A model generated the notes under the pieces. That model was given only the letters and a program-made list of their open reading frames with translations, did not search any database and had not been told where the DNA came from. The position numbers and the translations under genes are program-made. Shown here piece by piece: positions 20,786 to 28,016 of a stretch of 29,109 nt of DNA (positions within the stretch are counted from its first letter, which is position 1; every line of letters begins with the position of its first letter). The stretch is from an uncultured Trueperaceae bacterium (GTDB lineage: Bacteria > Deinococcota > Deinococci > Deinococcales > Trueperaceae), in NCBI GenBank assembly GCA_937907415.1, contig CALCHY010000101.1, positions 1 to 29,109 on the forward strand, read 5' to 3'.

Positions 20786-21850
20786 TCAGAGGCTGGGGTC
20801 GGCCCAGGTGGTGCCGCCGGTGTACAGCACGGCGCCGTTGGTGCGCGTCCACACCCCGAACCCGAGCCACGCATCCATGTAATCGACGCGCAGCGGGTAC
20901 AGGTCGATCTCGCCCTCGAACTGCAGGCCGCGCCCGTAGTTGGCGTCGAAGCGCTCCACGAGCGGCTTGGCGTCCTCGCCTGCCGCGTAGCACAGGACGT
21001 AGTTGGCGACCGCCCACGGCTTGACCCAGATGGGGTACGCGCCGTCCCAGAAGCCGACGAGGCGGTTATCGGCGGGCGCCTCGACGTCTAGCAGCACGCT
21101 GGTGCGGTCGCTGCCGCTGCCGGGCACCACCATGGGGCCGGTGAGGGGCGTGAATTTGCTGAGGCCACTGATGGCGGTGAGGTTCGAGAAGTTGATGACG
21201 AGCTTCAAGCCGCGCGTGTGGCCGTGCTCGGCCACGTCGGTGATTAGCGCGTCAACGTCGCTGTTGGCGAGGGTGCTGACGCGCGCCTGGTAGTGCGTGT
21301 GCGTGCTGCCGTCGAAGGCTTCGCCGGTGGGACCGTCGGGAATCTTCGCGGAGTCCGCGTTCACGAGGCGCTTCACGGCCAACTGCACGTTGTCGACGTG
21401 CAGGTCGTAGAAGGTGTAGTTGGTGGCGAGGAAGATGGCCTTGCGGGCCTCTTCGAGCACGCGGCGGCGGTGCGCTTTCTGCGCGGCAAGCTGGCCGGCT
21501 GCGAGGTCGGCGGGTGTGGCCTTCTTGAGGAACTGCCGCGTCCAACCCAGCGCGTAACTGAACTTCTTGAGGGGGAAGGCGACGGTCTGGCCGGGCGTGG
21601 CTTTCTGGGTGGCGGCTCGAGCGTACTCGTCCGTCTCCACCATCTCCCCGGAGTAGCTCGTGCCTGCAAGGCGTTGCCGGTCCGAGGACGGCACGGATAG
21701 TTCGGCGAGGATGTCCTGCATGAGGAGGTTGTGCGCCTGCATGTCGCGTTGCAGGACGTCGATCACGGTGTCTTCGCCGAACGCCGCGACCGTCTGGTGC
21801 TTGGCGGCGAGGAGGCTGCTGATGTCATGCGTGCCGGTGAGTTGTGACAT
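20786..21850 (-). CDS. Major capsid protein
   Basis: A 354-residue protein with ATG at 21850 and AAGGAG about 8 nt upstream. It follows the scaffold and decoration genes. It begins with a helical N-arm (SQLTGTHDISSLLAAKH...DTVIDVLQRDMQAHNLLMQDIL). An extended segment with FPLKKFSYALGWTRQFLKK follows, and then a helix rich in Ala/Arg/Glu (AAQKAHRRRVLEEARKAIFL), the pattern of the HK97-fold E-loop and spine helix. Later segments (NRLVGFWDGAYPIWVKPWA, GLQFEGEIDLYPLRVDYMDAWLGFGV) are typical of the A and P domains in related capsid proteins. No protease or delta-domain cleavage site was identified; scaffold is separate. Confidence 0.9.
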   Translation of the reverse strand: MSQLTGTHDISSLLAAKHQTVAAFGEDTVIDVLQRDMQAHNLLMQDILAELSVPSSDRQRLAGTSYSGEMVETDEYARAATQKATPGQTVAFPLKKFSYALGWTRQFLKKATPADLAAGQLAAQKAHRRRVLEEARKAIFLATNYTFYDLHVDNVQLAVKRLVNADSAKIPDGPTGEAFDGSTHTHYQARVSTLANSDVDALITDVAEHGHTRGLKLVINFSNLTAISGLSKFTPLTGPMVVPGSGSDRTSVLLDVEAPADNRLVGFWDGAYPIWVKPWAVANYVLCYAAGEDAKPLVERFDANYGRGLQFEGEIDLYPLRVDYMDAWLGFGVWTRTNGAVLYTGGTTWADPSL

Positions 21851-21861
21851 GTGGGTGCTCC

Positions 21862-22257
21862 TTAGATGGCGCGCGTGACGCGAATGTCGGTGGTGGTGAT
21901 GACTTGAGCGACGCCTACGGCGTCACCGGTCGTGGCTGCGGCGTCCAGGCGGCCTTTGGTGGCGCCGACGTAGAGTTTGGCGCCGGGCGTCAGGCCGGAC
22001 CCGTACCTGAATCGCGCGCCGAGCGCGAATAGGGTGATGGCCTGCCCGGTCTTGGCGGCTCGGGGGGTGAAGCCCGCAATGACGGCTTTGGCGTCGGCGG
22101 CGGTGCCGTCGGCCATGTAGACCTTGCCGTCGGTGTGGATGTAGCAGGGCGCGGCGGCGTCGAGGTCTTCTCCGGCGGTGAGGCCGGTGATTTGCGGCGC
22201 TACGGCTGCGGTGCTGGCGTCGATGCTCGCGTCAGCGTCTCTGGTGACGAGTGCCAT
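21862..22257 (-). CDS. Capsid decoration / cement protein
   Basis: A 131-residue protein with ATG at 22257 and AAGGAA upstream. It begins MALVTRDADASIDASTAAVA and has the beta-rich pattern of capsid cement proteins. A turn region (AGEDLDAAAPCYIHTDGKVY) leads to AVIAGFTPRAAKTGQAITLFALG and RYGSGLTPGAKLYVGATKG, then GDAVGVAQVITTTDIRV. Such proteins bind the outside of the shell and stabilise it. It lies between scaffold and major capsid genes, the usual place. Family (cement-type beta protein) is recognised by motif, not by alignment. Confidence 0.82.
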   Translation of the reverse strand: MALVTRDADASIDASTAAVAPQITGLTAGEDLDAAAPCYIHTDGKVYMADGTAADAKAVIAGFTPRAAKTGQAITLFALGARFRYGSGLTPGAKLYVGATKGRLDAAATTGDAVGVAQVITTTDIRVTRAI

Positions 22258-22278
22258 GGTGGTGTTCCTTTCTTGCGC

Positions 22279-22902
22279 TTACGCGCGGTAGTCGCCTCGC
22301 GCGGCTTTGGTTTTGGCGAGGTCTTCTACGGAGGTCGTGACGGTGTTGCTGCGCGCCCCAGCCTGCTTGGGGGCTGGCGTGCCGGTGTTGATGGTGAGGG
22401 CGGGCAGGAAGTCCGCTTGGTCCTCGGTGAGGTACTTGTCGAGGGGTTTCTCGACGTCGCCGACCTTGACCGCGTACTCGCCTTTGTCGCTTTTGGTTAG
22501 CGCGGCGCCCTCAAGGAGCTTTGACAGGACGCTGGGCTTGTACCGGTAGGTGGTTTCGTTCTGCGGGTCGCGCGCGGCGGCGTCAACGAGCTGTTGGCGT
22601 TTCGCGGTGGCGGCCTCGCTCACGGCGCGGTCGTAATCCCCGAGCTTCACCTGCACCTCGTTGAGTCTGCCGAGCTGCTGGTAGGCAGTTAGGGCGTCCG
22701 CTTCGTCCTTCGTGAGGACTACGGCGCCTTCGCCTGGCAGCTTGCCTTTCGCGTCGTCCAGCTCGACTTGCAGGGCCTTGGCCTTGTCGCGTTCCGCCTT
22801 GTTGTCGGCCTCACGCGCGTCCAGGGCCTTCTTGAGGCTGGCTTTCTCAGCTTTGAGGTCGGCTAGTTCCTGCTTGAGGGCGGCGATTTCTTCTGGCGTC
22901 AC
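22279..22902 (-). CDS. Capsid scaffolding protein
   Basis: A 207-residue protein. GTG at 22902 was chosen because GAGGAG lies 5 nt upstream; an in-frame ATG at 22926 lies inside a stable hairpin and has no ribosome site. Residues 1-60 form an obvious coiled coil (TPEEIAALKQELADLKAEK, LKKALDAREADNKAERDKA). The rest is Lys/Glu/Ala-rich and low in aromatic residues, with a basic C-terminus (LAKTKAARGDYRA) suitable for capsid binding. It precedes the decoration and capsid genes. This is the standard layout of a scaffold that shapes the procapsid and then leaves. Confidence 0.85.
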   Translation of the reverse strand: MTPEEIAALKQELADLKAEKASLKKALDAREADNKAERDKAKALQVELDDAKGKLPGEGAVVLTKDEADALTAYQQLGRLNEVQVKLGDYDRAVSEAATAKRQQLVDAAARDPQNETTYRYKPSVLSKLLEGAALTKSDKGEYAVKVGDVEKPLDKYLTEDQADFLPALTINTGTPAPKQAGARSNTVTTSVEDLAKTKAARGDYRA

Positions 22903-22914
22903 GGTTGCTCCTCT

Positions 22915-22934
22915 CCCCGCGCCCATGCGCGGGG
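22915..22934. repeat. Perfect 8-bp stem-loop next to the scaffold ribosome site
   Basis: CCCCGCGC (22915-22922) and GCGCGGGG (22927-22934) form a perfect 8-bp GC stem with a 4-nt loop, ending about 2-4 nt before the GAGGAG of the scaffold gene on the minus strand. Other small stems lie further upstream in the 116-nt gap (CTCGGC/GCCGAG near 22997-23012; GACCG/CGGTC near 22943-22960). There is no T-run. It could modulate scaffold translation or protect the mRNA; no protein is encoded in this gap. Confidence 0.6.
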
Positions 22935-23018
22935 GTGCTCGACCGACCCATGCCGGTCTACTGGTTGGGGGTGGGTGGGCTTACGTCCTCGGCCCGTGCC
23001 GAGCGACCGCCAAGCGGG

Positions 23019-23459
23019 TTAGTCGGTGAGGGCAGCGCCCTCGCTCGGTTCGGTTGGCGGGTCCCACAGGCGCCTGGCGATGCCGCGTTGCAGCATCTCC
23101 ACGGCCTGTTCAAGCGCGTGCGTGTACAGGCGTTGCTCGACCTTCCCGGCGCCGTCCTCGTAAACGTGGTCGGGTATGAGGGCGATCGCGGCGTCGCGCC
23201 ACAGGTCGAAGCGCGCGAGCGTGACGTGCAGAAGTTCATGCACGAGGGCTTGCATGACCTGCTTCTCGGTTGGGAACTTCGCGGGGTCCATGGTGATGAC
23301 CGCGATGTTGTAGTCGGCGTCGTCGAGGCCGCATTCGGCGGCGGTGTCGCCGTCGAGGGCCGCGTAGTTGACGATGATCTTCCACGTGTTCAGCCACAGT
23401 TCGTCGCGTAGGCGCTCGACGTTCGCGTCGACGATGGCCTTGACGACGCTAGCGTCCAC
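23019..23459 (-). CDS. HEXXH zinc-metalloprotease-like protein in the head gene block
   Basis: A 146-residue protein starting at GTG 23459, with AGGAGGT 6 nt upstream, and overlapping the portal gene end by 11 nt. The key motif is ALVHELLHVTLARFDLW (H74-E-L-L-H78). This HEXXH site can bind zinc with a third ligand further on; E108 in GKVEQRLYTHALEQAVEML is a likely third ligand, since related small phage zincins carry an E-x-x-V pattern there. N-terminal 60 residues include a strand with YNIAVITMDPAKFP before the helix. The protein lacks a signal peptide. Between portal and scaffold, a place often held by the maturation protease, it might cleave scaffold or head proteins. A degenerate or regulatory role is equally possible. 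Confidence 0.75.
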   Translation of the reverse strand: MDASVVKAIVDANVERLRDELWLNTWKIIVNYAALDGDTAAECGLDDADYNIAVITMDPAKFPTEKQVMQALVHELLHVTLARFDLWRDAAIALIPDHVYEDGAGKVEQRLYTHALEQAVEMLQRGIARRLWDPPTEPSEGAALTD

Positions 23460-24981
23460 TGTCGACCTCCTCGCTCACTTGGGTTGGGGTGCCGGTCGCC
23501 TCGGCGTTGATGCGTTCGACTTCGGCGTCAGGGTCTTCCACACCTACTTCCGTCATGGCCGTCTCGCGGCTGATGAGGCGAGCGTCACGCTTCGCAATCG
23601 TGGCGGTGATGTCGTCGCTGGTGGGTTGAATGACGTTGATGCGCGCCTGCGCCACCGGCCTGAGGGTCGCGAAGCGGTCCGGGGCGCGCATGAGGACGCT
23701 CGCGAGTTGCAGCGTGGTGCCGAGCAGCCACCTGACGGCGCCCTGCAGAGCATTCGCCGTCAAACCAAGGCTGTCGAGGTAGTCGGCGGTCGCCTGCCGC
23801 CTCGACGCGCCAGAGGCCGCACCATCAGCGCTCAGGAGCACATGCAGTTGCTTGCACTCCTCAAGCACCGCCCGGTACGCGGCGTCCGTCGTCTTCGTGA
23901 ACGCCGTAGGGTCAACAGGGTCGCGGTACTGCACGCTCGGACTCGCATACGTGTACGACCCATCCTGCTTGGGTTCGACCACGCCAACGACGTGATTGGA
24001 TGCACCCGCCCCCACGTACAGGGGCTCGGGCACGAACTTCCCGACGCCCGGCTCGGTCGCATTACCGTCGTCATCCACCCACTTACCAGGGCTTTGGGCG
24101 TTGAGGAACGTGCGCTCCGTGAAGCCCGCCACGTCCATGTTGTGCCCGAGCATCGTCCAGGCCTTGTTGATGAGCTTCTGTTGACTGACGGCGCCGGGCG
24201 TGATGAGCGGCTCCCGACGCATCTCGTGCAGCAGCAGCGCCCCACCGAGCGGGAGTGAGGCTGGCGTGCCGTCCACGGCCCCGCCCGCTAGGAGCACGAT
24301 CAGGGTGTCGGCGGTGGGTTCGACTGGCAACCCGAGTGCGGCTAGGTTCGCGCCGACGCCGGTCACCTCAGTCACCGGTCGCCCCAGCTCGTCGGCGTAC
24401 TCGTACCGCGTGGCGACGGGGTCGCCGTCTACGTTGCGCAGCACCCCGGCAGTGACGGGGTTGCAGGCGTGCACGGCGATATCGCCCAGGGCCTCGGTGA
24501 GCGTGGCGCGCCGGGGGATGACGCCGGACTCGTTCACGCTCGCGGCGCGCAGGAACAACCTTAGGGGGCTGACGGCGGGCCGGAGTTCCTCACCGCGCCG
24601 AGCTTGCTCCTCCGCGAACAACAGCCGCAGCGCGGCGGTCTGCAGCACGCCGAGGACGGCGTTGTCATCCCACCACGTCACGAGCGCGTCGACGGCTTCC
24701 CGGCGGAGCGTCACCTGCCCGCGTTTGCTGTCCGTGATCAAGTCCCACTGTGGTTCGCGGCCGATTACGGCGTCCCGGTGCCGCGTCACGACCTCCTTGA
24801 GGGCGTTGCGTTGCACGAATTGCCTGCGAATGAGGTCGGTGGCGGTGTCGCCGTCGTCTTTGGGGAGTGGGCCGGTCCAGCCGCGGCCTTCGTCCCATTG
24901 GTCGCCGAGGACGTACTGTTCGGCGCGGAGGAGGTCGCGGCGGCGGGCTCGCTGGTCGGATAGGAGCTTACTGAGGTCCAC
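23449..24981 (-). CDS. Portal protein
   Basis: A 510-residue protein starting at GTG 24981, with GAGAGGAGG about 5 nt upstream, 13 nt after terL. The N-terminus (LLSDQRARRRDLLRAEQYVLGDQWDEGRGW) and VQRNALKEVVTRHRDAVIGREPQW are portal-like. A central beta-rich region and a long helical segment (TTDAAYRAVLEECKQLHVLLS, RRQATADYLDSLGLTANALQ, LRPVARINV-type) follow. The end is a helical, acidic tail. Portal proteins form the dodecameric vertex through which terminase pumps DNA. Size (about 500) and place between terminase and scaffold support the call. The exact portal family (SPP1 gp6-like or HK97-like) was not determined. Confidence 0.9.
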   Translation of the reverse strand: MDLSKLLSDQRARRRDLLRAEQYVLGDQWDEGRGWTGPLPKDDGDTATDLIRRQFVQRNALKEVVTRHRDAVIGREPQWDLITDSKRGQVTLRREAVDALVTWWDDNAVLGVLQTAALRLLFAEEQARRGEELRPAVSPLRLFLRAASVNESGVIPRRATLTEALGDIAVHACNPVTAGVLRNVDGDPVATRYEYADELGRPVTEVTGVGANLAALGLPVEPTADTLIVLLAGGAVDGTPASLPLGGALLLHEMRREPLITPGAVSQQKLINKAWTMLGHNMDVAGFTERTFLNAQSPGKWVDDDGNATEPGVGKFVPEPLYVGAGASNHVVGVVEPKQDGSYTYASPSVQYRDPVDPTAFTKTTDAAYRAVLEECKQLHVLLSADGAASGASRRQATADYLDSLGLTANALQGAVRWLLGTTLQLASVLMRAPDRFATLRPVAQARINVIQPTSDDITATIAKRDARLISRETAMTEVGVEDPDAEVERINAEATGTPTQVSEEVDSGR

Positions 24982-24994
24982 GGTTCCTCCTCTC

Positions 24995-26353
24995 TCAGGT
25001 TGGGTTGTACGCGCTACTGCTGGTGGCGGGCCGAATGGTTAGGCGCGGACTGCCGAGCTTATCGGCGGCGGCCACCATGTACCGCATGGCGTCCATGCCG
25101 TGGTTGTCCTTATCCACCGGCTCTTCCTTGCGCGGCTTACCGTCCTGACCGGTCGGATACGCGTACGAGTCCATCTCCTGCTCGCTGCACCACGGCAGGC
25201 CCTCGTCAGCCAAGCGGTCATCGCGCTCCACGAGAGCGTCGCGCACGAAGTACAAGCGCGGCTTACCGTCGCCCGCTGGCCGGAGCCGCGACTGCACCGC
25301 CTCGATGCCCGTGCTGATGGCCTTGTACGCAGTGGTCGTGCGGACGCCTAGGTGCCGCTCTAGGGTGGCGCGGTCCTCGGCGTCGTGATCGCAGATGTCC
25401 GCCTCGATGCGCTCACCTACGGAGTGGCGCGCAATCGTCTTGGCGTGGTCTTCGACCAGGCGGCGCGTGAAGTAGATTTCGCGGTACAGGTACAGGCGGC
25501 CGTCGGCGTCCTCACCCCACCACTGGCAGACGTAAGGGTTGGTGAAGCCGAAGTCGTGCACGCGCCAGCGCCTACGCAATTCGGGTACTTGACCTCGGTC
25601 TATGAGGTGGATGCTGCGGTCGAAGTCCTCGTACACGGCGCCTTCGGCGGCCGCCCACTCACCGTCGTACAGGCGGCGTTTGCGGACGCCTGTCAGTTTC
25701 CTGAGGCGCGTCAGGTACTCGGCGCCCTTCTCCGACCACTCGCCGCGCTTGTGGTCGTACAGGACGGGGTTGTCTTGGTGGCGCGTGTCGAGCATGAGCA
25801 GGTCGCCTCGGTCGGCGCGTTGCTTGATCCAGTGCGTCGGAGGGCCGGGGTTGCAGTCGCCGATTATCTGTTGGTAGGGCATGCGGCCGTTGCGGAGGCG
25901 GGTCGTTAGTTGCTCCCAGTCGGACTCCGCTAACTCGGTGGCTTCCTGCACGTAGATGAGGTCGTACTCGGCGCTCATGACCTTGACGGGGTTGTCCATG
26001 CCGCCGATGACGATCTCGCTGCCGTTCGGGTAGCGGTAGGCGCTGCGGTGCGTCCTGACGGCCCCTGCGAGTGCAGCGTGGCCTTCGGGTAGCACGTGGT
26101 CCTCGAGTGTTACTAGGCCGGTTTGGGAGAGGCTGACGCGCGTCTTGCGGACGATGAGCGCGCGCATGCCGGGGTAACGCTCGGCGCAGAGGTGGACCTT
26201 TTCGAGGTTCGCTCTGGACTTGCCGGTTCCGGCTGGCCCGGCGAGCATGATCTCGCCGCCCTTGTACAGGAGTAGGTCGCGCATGCGCCCGAATGGTTGG
26301 TAGGGGCGGTGTTGCGGGAGTGGTCGCGTGGGGAGCGCTTGGGCTTGCAGCAT
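24995..26353 (-). CDS. Terminase large subunit (ATPase/nuclease)
   Basis: The motor that packages DNA into the procapsid. In this 452-residue protein the ATPase domain has Walker A GPAGTGKS (39-46), a Walker B-like YDLIYVQEATE (130-140, catalytic Glu about 137) and a coupling motif near 162-169 (IIGDCNPG). The C-terminal RNase H-type nuclease shows HDFGF (D267), then ADICDHDAEDR (D322/D324 region) and HGMDAMRY (D421), fitting the three metal-binding acidic residues. The ATG overlaps the TerS stop by one base (TAATG), so the two are translationally coupled. The N-terminus (LQAQALPTRPLPQHRP) is short and Pro-rich. The family is of the PBSX/Terminase_6-like type by motif order. Confidence 0.95.
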   Translation of the reverse strand: MLQAQALPTRPLPQHRPYQPFGRMRDLLLYKGGEIMLAGPAGTGKSRANLEKVHLCAERYPGMRALIVRKTRVSLSQTGLVTLEDHVLPEGHAALAGAVRTHRSAYRYPNGSEIVIGGMDNPVKVMSAEYDLIYVQEATELAESDWEQLTTRLRNGRMPYQQIIGDCNPGPPTHWIKQRADRGDLLMLDTRHQDNPVLYDHKRGEWSEKGAEYLTRLRKLTGVRKRRLYDGEWAAAEGAVYEDFDRSIHLIDRGQVPELRRRWRVHDFGFTNPYVCQWWGEDADGRLYLYREIYFTRRLVEDHAKTIARHSVGERIEADICDHDAEDRATLERHLGVRTTTAYKAISTGIEAVQSRLRPAGDGKPRLYFVRDALVERDDRLADEGLPWCSEQEMDSYAYPTGQDGKPRKEEPVDKDNHGMDAMRYMVAAADKLGSPRLTIRPATSSSAYNPT

Positions 26354-26883
26354 TAGACGTCCTCGGGGTTGAAGCCGACGTACGCCTTGAGTGGTTGCCC
26401 GCCGCTGGTGAGGTCCACGCGGTCGGTGAAGAGCTGGTGGTGCTTGCCGAGGAGTTCGAGGGCGGCTTTCTTGTCGGCCATCTTGATGCGGACGCGCCTG
26501 ACCTCGCGGGCGTCCTCGCCGCGGCCGTCCAGGAAGTCCTCGACCTGGATCTCTGCGAGGGCGGCGGCCTGCGCTGGCGTGACGGTGCTTAGGTCGATGA
26601 CGGGGTCGCCGTCTCCGGTGAGCCGGAAGTAGTCGAGCAGGTTGGCGCGTGCGAGTTTCGTTAGTTCTGCGAGGACTTCTTGGGCGCTCATGATGGCGCT
26701 GTTGTCGAACTTGCTTCGGAGCCGTTCGAGTTCGGCGGCCACCTGAGGTTTGACTACCAGCTTGGCGGCCTCGCGATTGGCGTACGTGTCGCTGTATCCG
26801 GCCTTACGGGCGGCTTCGGTTGCGCTCATGCCGGTGATGAGGTGTCGGCAGAAGGCCGCTTGGCGCGGCGTGAGCTTCGCCAT
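26353..26883 (-). CDS. Terminase small subunit
   Basis: A 176-residue protein. ATG at 26883 has GAGAGGAG about 6 nt upstream. A longer in-frame extension to 27045 would run through the tRNA-like structure and is rejected. The N-terminus MAKLTPRQAAFCRHLITGMSATEAARKAGYSD carries the helix-turn-helix typical of TerS (Terminase_2 type), which recognises the packaging site on phage DNA. KLVVKPQVAAELERLRSKF follows, then an oligomerisation region and a C-terminal tail that would contact TerL. It is the first gene after the promoter and early terminator at 27052-27134. Confidence 0.95.
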   Translation of the reverse strand: MAKLTPRQAAFCRHLITGMSATEAARKAGYSDTYANREAAKLVVKPQVAAELERLRSKFDNSAIMSAQEVLAELTKLARANLLDYFRLTGDGDPVIDLSTVTPAQAAALAEIQVEDFLDGRGEDAREVRRVRIKMADKKAALELLGKHHQLFTDRVDLTSGGQPLKAYVGFNPEDV

Positions 26884-26977
26884 GGCGGTCTCCTCTCGGT
26901 GTTCTTTGGGGGGTTGCTCGCCGGGCTGTTGGGCTGGTCGGCGAGCGCGCCCCGGTTGGTGCCCGCCGCATGGCGGG

Positions 26978-27052
26978 TGGATGCGCGTGCAGGAGTCGGA
27001 CCTGCCCGTCCCGGCTGATGTGGCCGGGCGCACCACTCGGTGCAAGCCCGCA
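26978..27052 (-). ncRNA. tRNA-like structure in the leader of the terminase operon
   Basis: Read on the minus strand, 27052-26978 folds into a cloverleaf of tRNA length with a 3' CCA. Acceptor: TGCGGGC with ACGCGCA, 5 of 7 pairs. D stem: GCAC with GTGC, perfect 4 bp, 6-nt loop lacking GG. Anticodon stem: CCGGC with GCCGG, perfect, with a 7-nt loop CACATCA that puts CAT at 34-36. A 5-nt variable loop follows. T stem: GCAGG with CCTGC, perfect, loop TCCGACT. Deviations from a working tRNA are A at 33 instead of U, C at 37, and the D-loop. It may be a degenerate tRNA-Met or a tRNA mimic in the terS mRNA leader. It ends 94 nt before the terS ATG, with a CCCGCC/GGCGGG hairpin at 26962-26977 in between. 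Confidence 0.5.
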
Positions 27053-27081
27053 AAGGAAAACCCCGCCGGGGGTTGGCGGGG
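27052..27081 (-). terminator. Intrinsic terminator just downstream of the late promoter
   Basis: On the minus strand CCCCGCC (27081-27075) pairs with GGCGGGG (27067-27061) around a 7-nt loop and is followed by TTTTCCTTT. A 7-bp perfect stem plus T-run makes this the best terminator in the window. It lies about 20 nt downstream of the predicted transcription start of the promoter at 27106-27134 and upstream of the tRNA-like fold and terS. Read-through is needed to express the terminase. Confidence 0.8.
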
Positions 27082-27105
27082 TCTTGAGTCAGAACTACTC
27101 CTTGC

Positions 27106-27134
27106 ACCCTAGCATCCTGTGTTTTCACGGTCAA
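27106..27134 (-). promoter_or_regulatory. Predicted sigma70-type late promoter for the packaging/structural operon
   Basis: On the minus strand TTGACC (27134-27129) and TAGGGT (27111-27106) are separated by exactly 17 bp. The -35 differs from TTGACA by one base and the -10 matches TANNNT. The -35 overlaps the TGA stop of the upstream gene. Transcription would start near 27099, run about 20 nt, and meet the terminator at 27052-27081. This is the only pair in the window I found with both hexamers and spacing this good. Confidence 0.7.
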
Positions 27135-27733
27135 GTGTCAGCGCCGCCTGCGAGCTGCAGCGCGGCGCGGATGGCGTCGAGGCTGATGTCGGAGTCGGTG
27201 ATGAGGGCGTCCTCGACGTGCGGGGGGATGCGGTGCAGGTCGGCGACTCTGGCGATGGCTTCGAGGGCGGCGGCGGTGAGGTGCGTGATGGTGCCGTCGT
27301 GCCTGTTGCGTGTTAGGTAGGCGTCGCCGTTCTCGTCGCGCTCGATCGTGAATGGTTTGCGGCAGGTGGCATGCTCTAGGGCGCTCTCGTACTCGGCGAT
27401 GGCGGCGGCGGGCATGCGTGACAGGGCGCGGTCGGCGTCGGGGCGCGCGAGGAGGATGCGCCAGGCGGTGCGGCCGGGCCAATCGTCGCTCCAGAGGTTG
27501 GCGCGGATGAGGGGCGTGCGGCTGATGACCTCAACGGTGGGTGTGAGGGCTTCGCCGTCCAACTGGGGGCCGGGCATGCGGCCGGCGCTGTTGTAGGACG
27601 CGCTGCGTGGCGCTCCCGTGGGGCTGATGGCGCGGGTCTCAAGCGCGGCGGGCCACACGTTGCCCTGAAGGTGCCACCACAGGGTGTTGGCGACTGCTCG
27701 TGTGAGTTGCTGGTCTGGTGGTGGTTCCCCCAC
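27131..27733 (-). CDS. Unrecognised 200-residue protein
   Basis: GTG at 27733 with GAGGAG about 10 nt upstream. It begins MGEPPPDQQLTRAVANTLWWHLQ and has no transmembrane segment or signal peptide. The middle is rich in Arg/Ala/Pro and Trp (RANLWSDDWPGRTAWRILLA). The C-terminal half is helical with a short beta strand (FTIERDENGDAYLTRNRHDGTITHLT, then ALEAIARVADLHRIPPHVEDALI). I recognise no family. It is the last gene of the upstream block; its TGA lies inside the -35 of the late promoter. Possibly an early or middle phage protein. Confidence 0.72.
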   Translation of the reverse strand: MGEPPPDQQLTRAVANTLWWHLQGNVWPAALETRAISPTGAPRSASYNSAGRMPGPQLDGEALTPTVEVISRTPLIRANLWSDDWPGRTAWRILLARPDADRALSRMPAAAIAEYESALEHATCRKPFTIERDENGDAYLTRNRHDGTITHLTAAALEAIARVADLHRIPPHVEDALITDSDISLDAIRAALQLAGGADT

Positions 27734-27748
27734 GGGGTGGTGCTCCTC

Positions 27749-27814
27749 TCAGGCGCTGGGCTGGTCTAGCTCGACGTGCTTCTTGAGGACGAGCGTCTCC
27801 CACTCTTGGTTCAT
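27749..27814 (-). CDS. 21-residue mini-ORF, translationally coupled
   Basis: ATG at 27814 overlaps the stop of the 67-residue gene (ATGA). The TGA at 27749-27751 is followed after 1 nt by the GAGGAG that serves the 27733 GTG. The peptide begins MNQEWETLVLKKHVELD and reads as an amphipathic helix. It may be a coupling device or a short phage protein. Its tight packing between neighbours suggests it is real. Confidence 0.45.
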   Translation of the reverse strand: MNQEWETLVLKKHVELDQPSA

Positions 27815-28014
27815 TCGCAGCTCTTCATGGCTTCGTACGCCTGAAGCATGGCGATGACGTCGCCGCTCATGGCCGCTTCGTCGGCTTGCCTGAGGGTGGC
27901 TTCGATGTGGATGGCTCCAAAGATGCCGACGTTGTTAGGGAGGTCCCTGTAGAGCTGGATGAGTTCGCGGCAGCGGGCTTGTTCTTTGGCGTATTCGGTG
28001 GCGAGGCTGCTCAT
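27811..28014 (-). CDS. Conserved small phage protein of unknown function
   Basis: A 67-residue protein. ATG at 28014 was chosen over the one at 28020 because GAAGGAG sits about 7 nt upstream of 28014 but only 1 nt from 28020. The 28020 ATG overlaps the previous stop. The sequence EQARCRELIQLYRDLPNN, GIFGAIHIEATLRQAD and SGDVIAMLQAYEAMKSCE matches a protein I recall from many phages and prophages (Arg-Cys-Arg-Glu, then G-A-x-x-I-E-x-x-L-R-x-A, then E-M-K-x-C-E). Role is unknown. It is alpha-helical, cysteine-bearing at both ends, and probably folds as a helical hairpin. Confidence 0.82.
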   Translation of the reverse strand: MSSLATEYAKEQARCRELIQLYRDLPNNVGIFGAIHIEATLRQADEAAMSGDVIAMLQAYEAMKSCE

Positions 28015-28016
28015 GA

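Noticed and set aside
26884..27045. N-terminal extension of the terminase small subunit frame
   Set aside because: Would be translated through the tRNA-like fold and the hairpin; MAKLTPRQ has a good ribosome site and is the typical family start.
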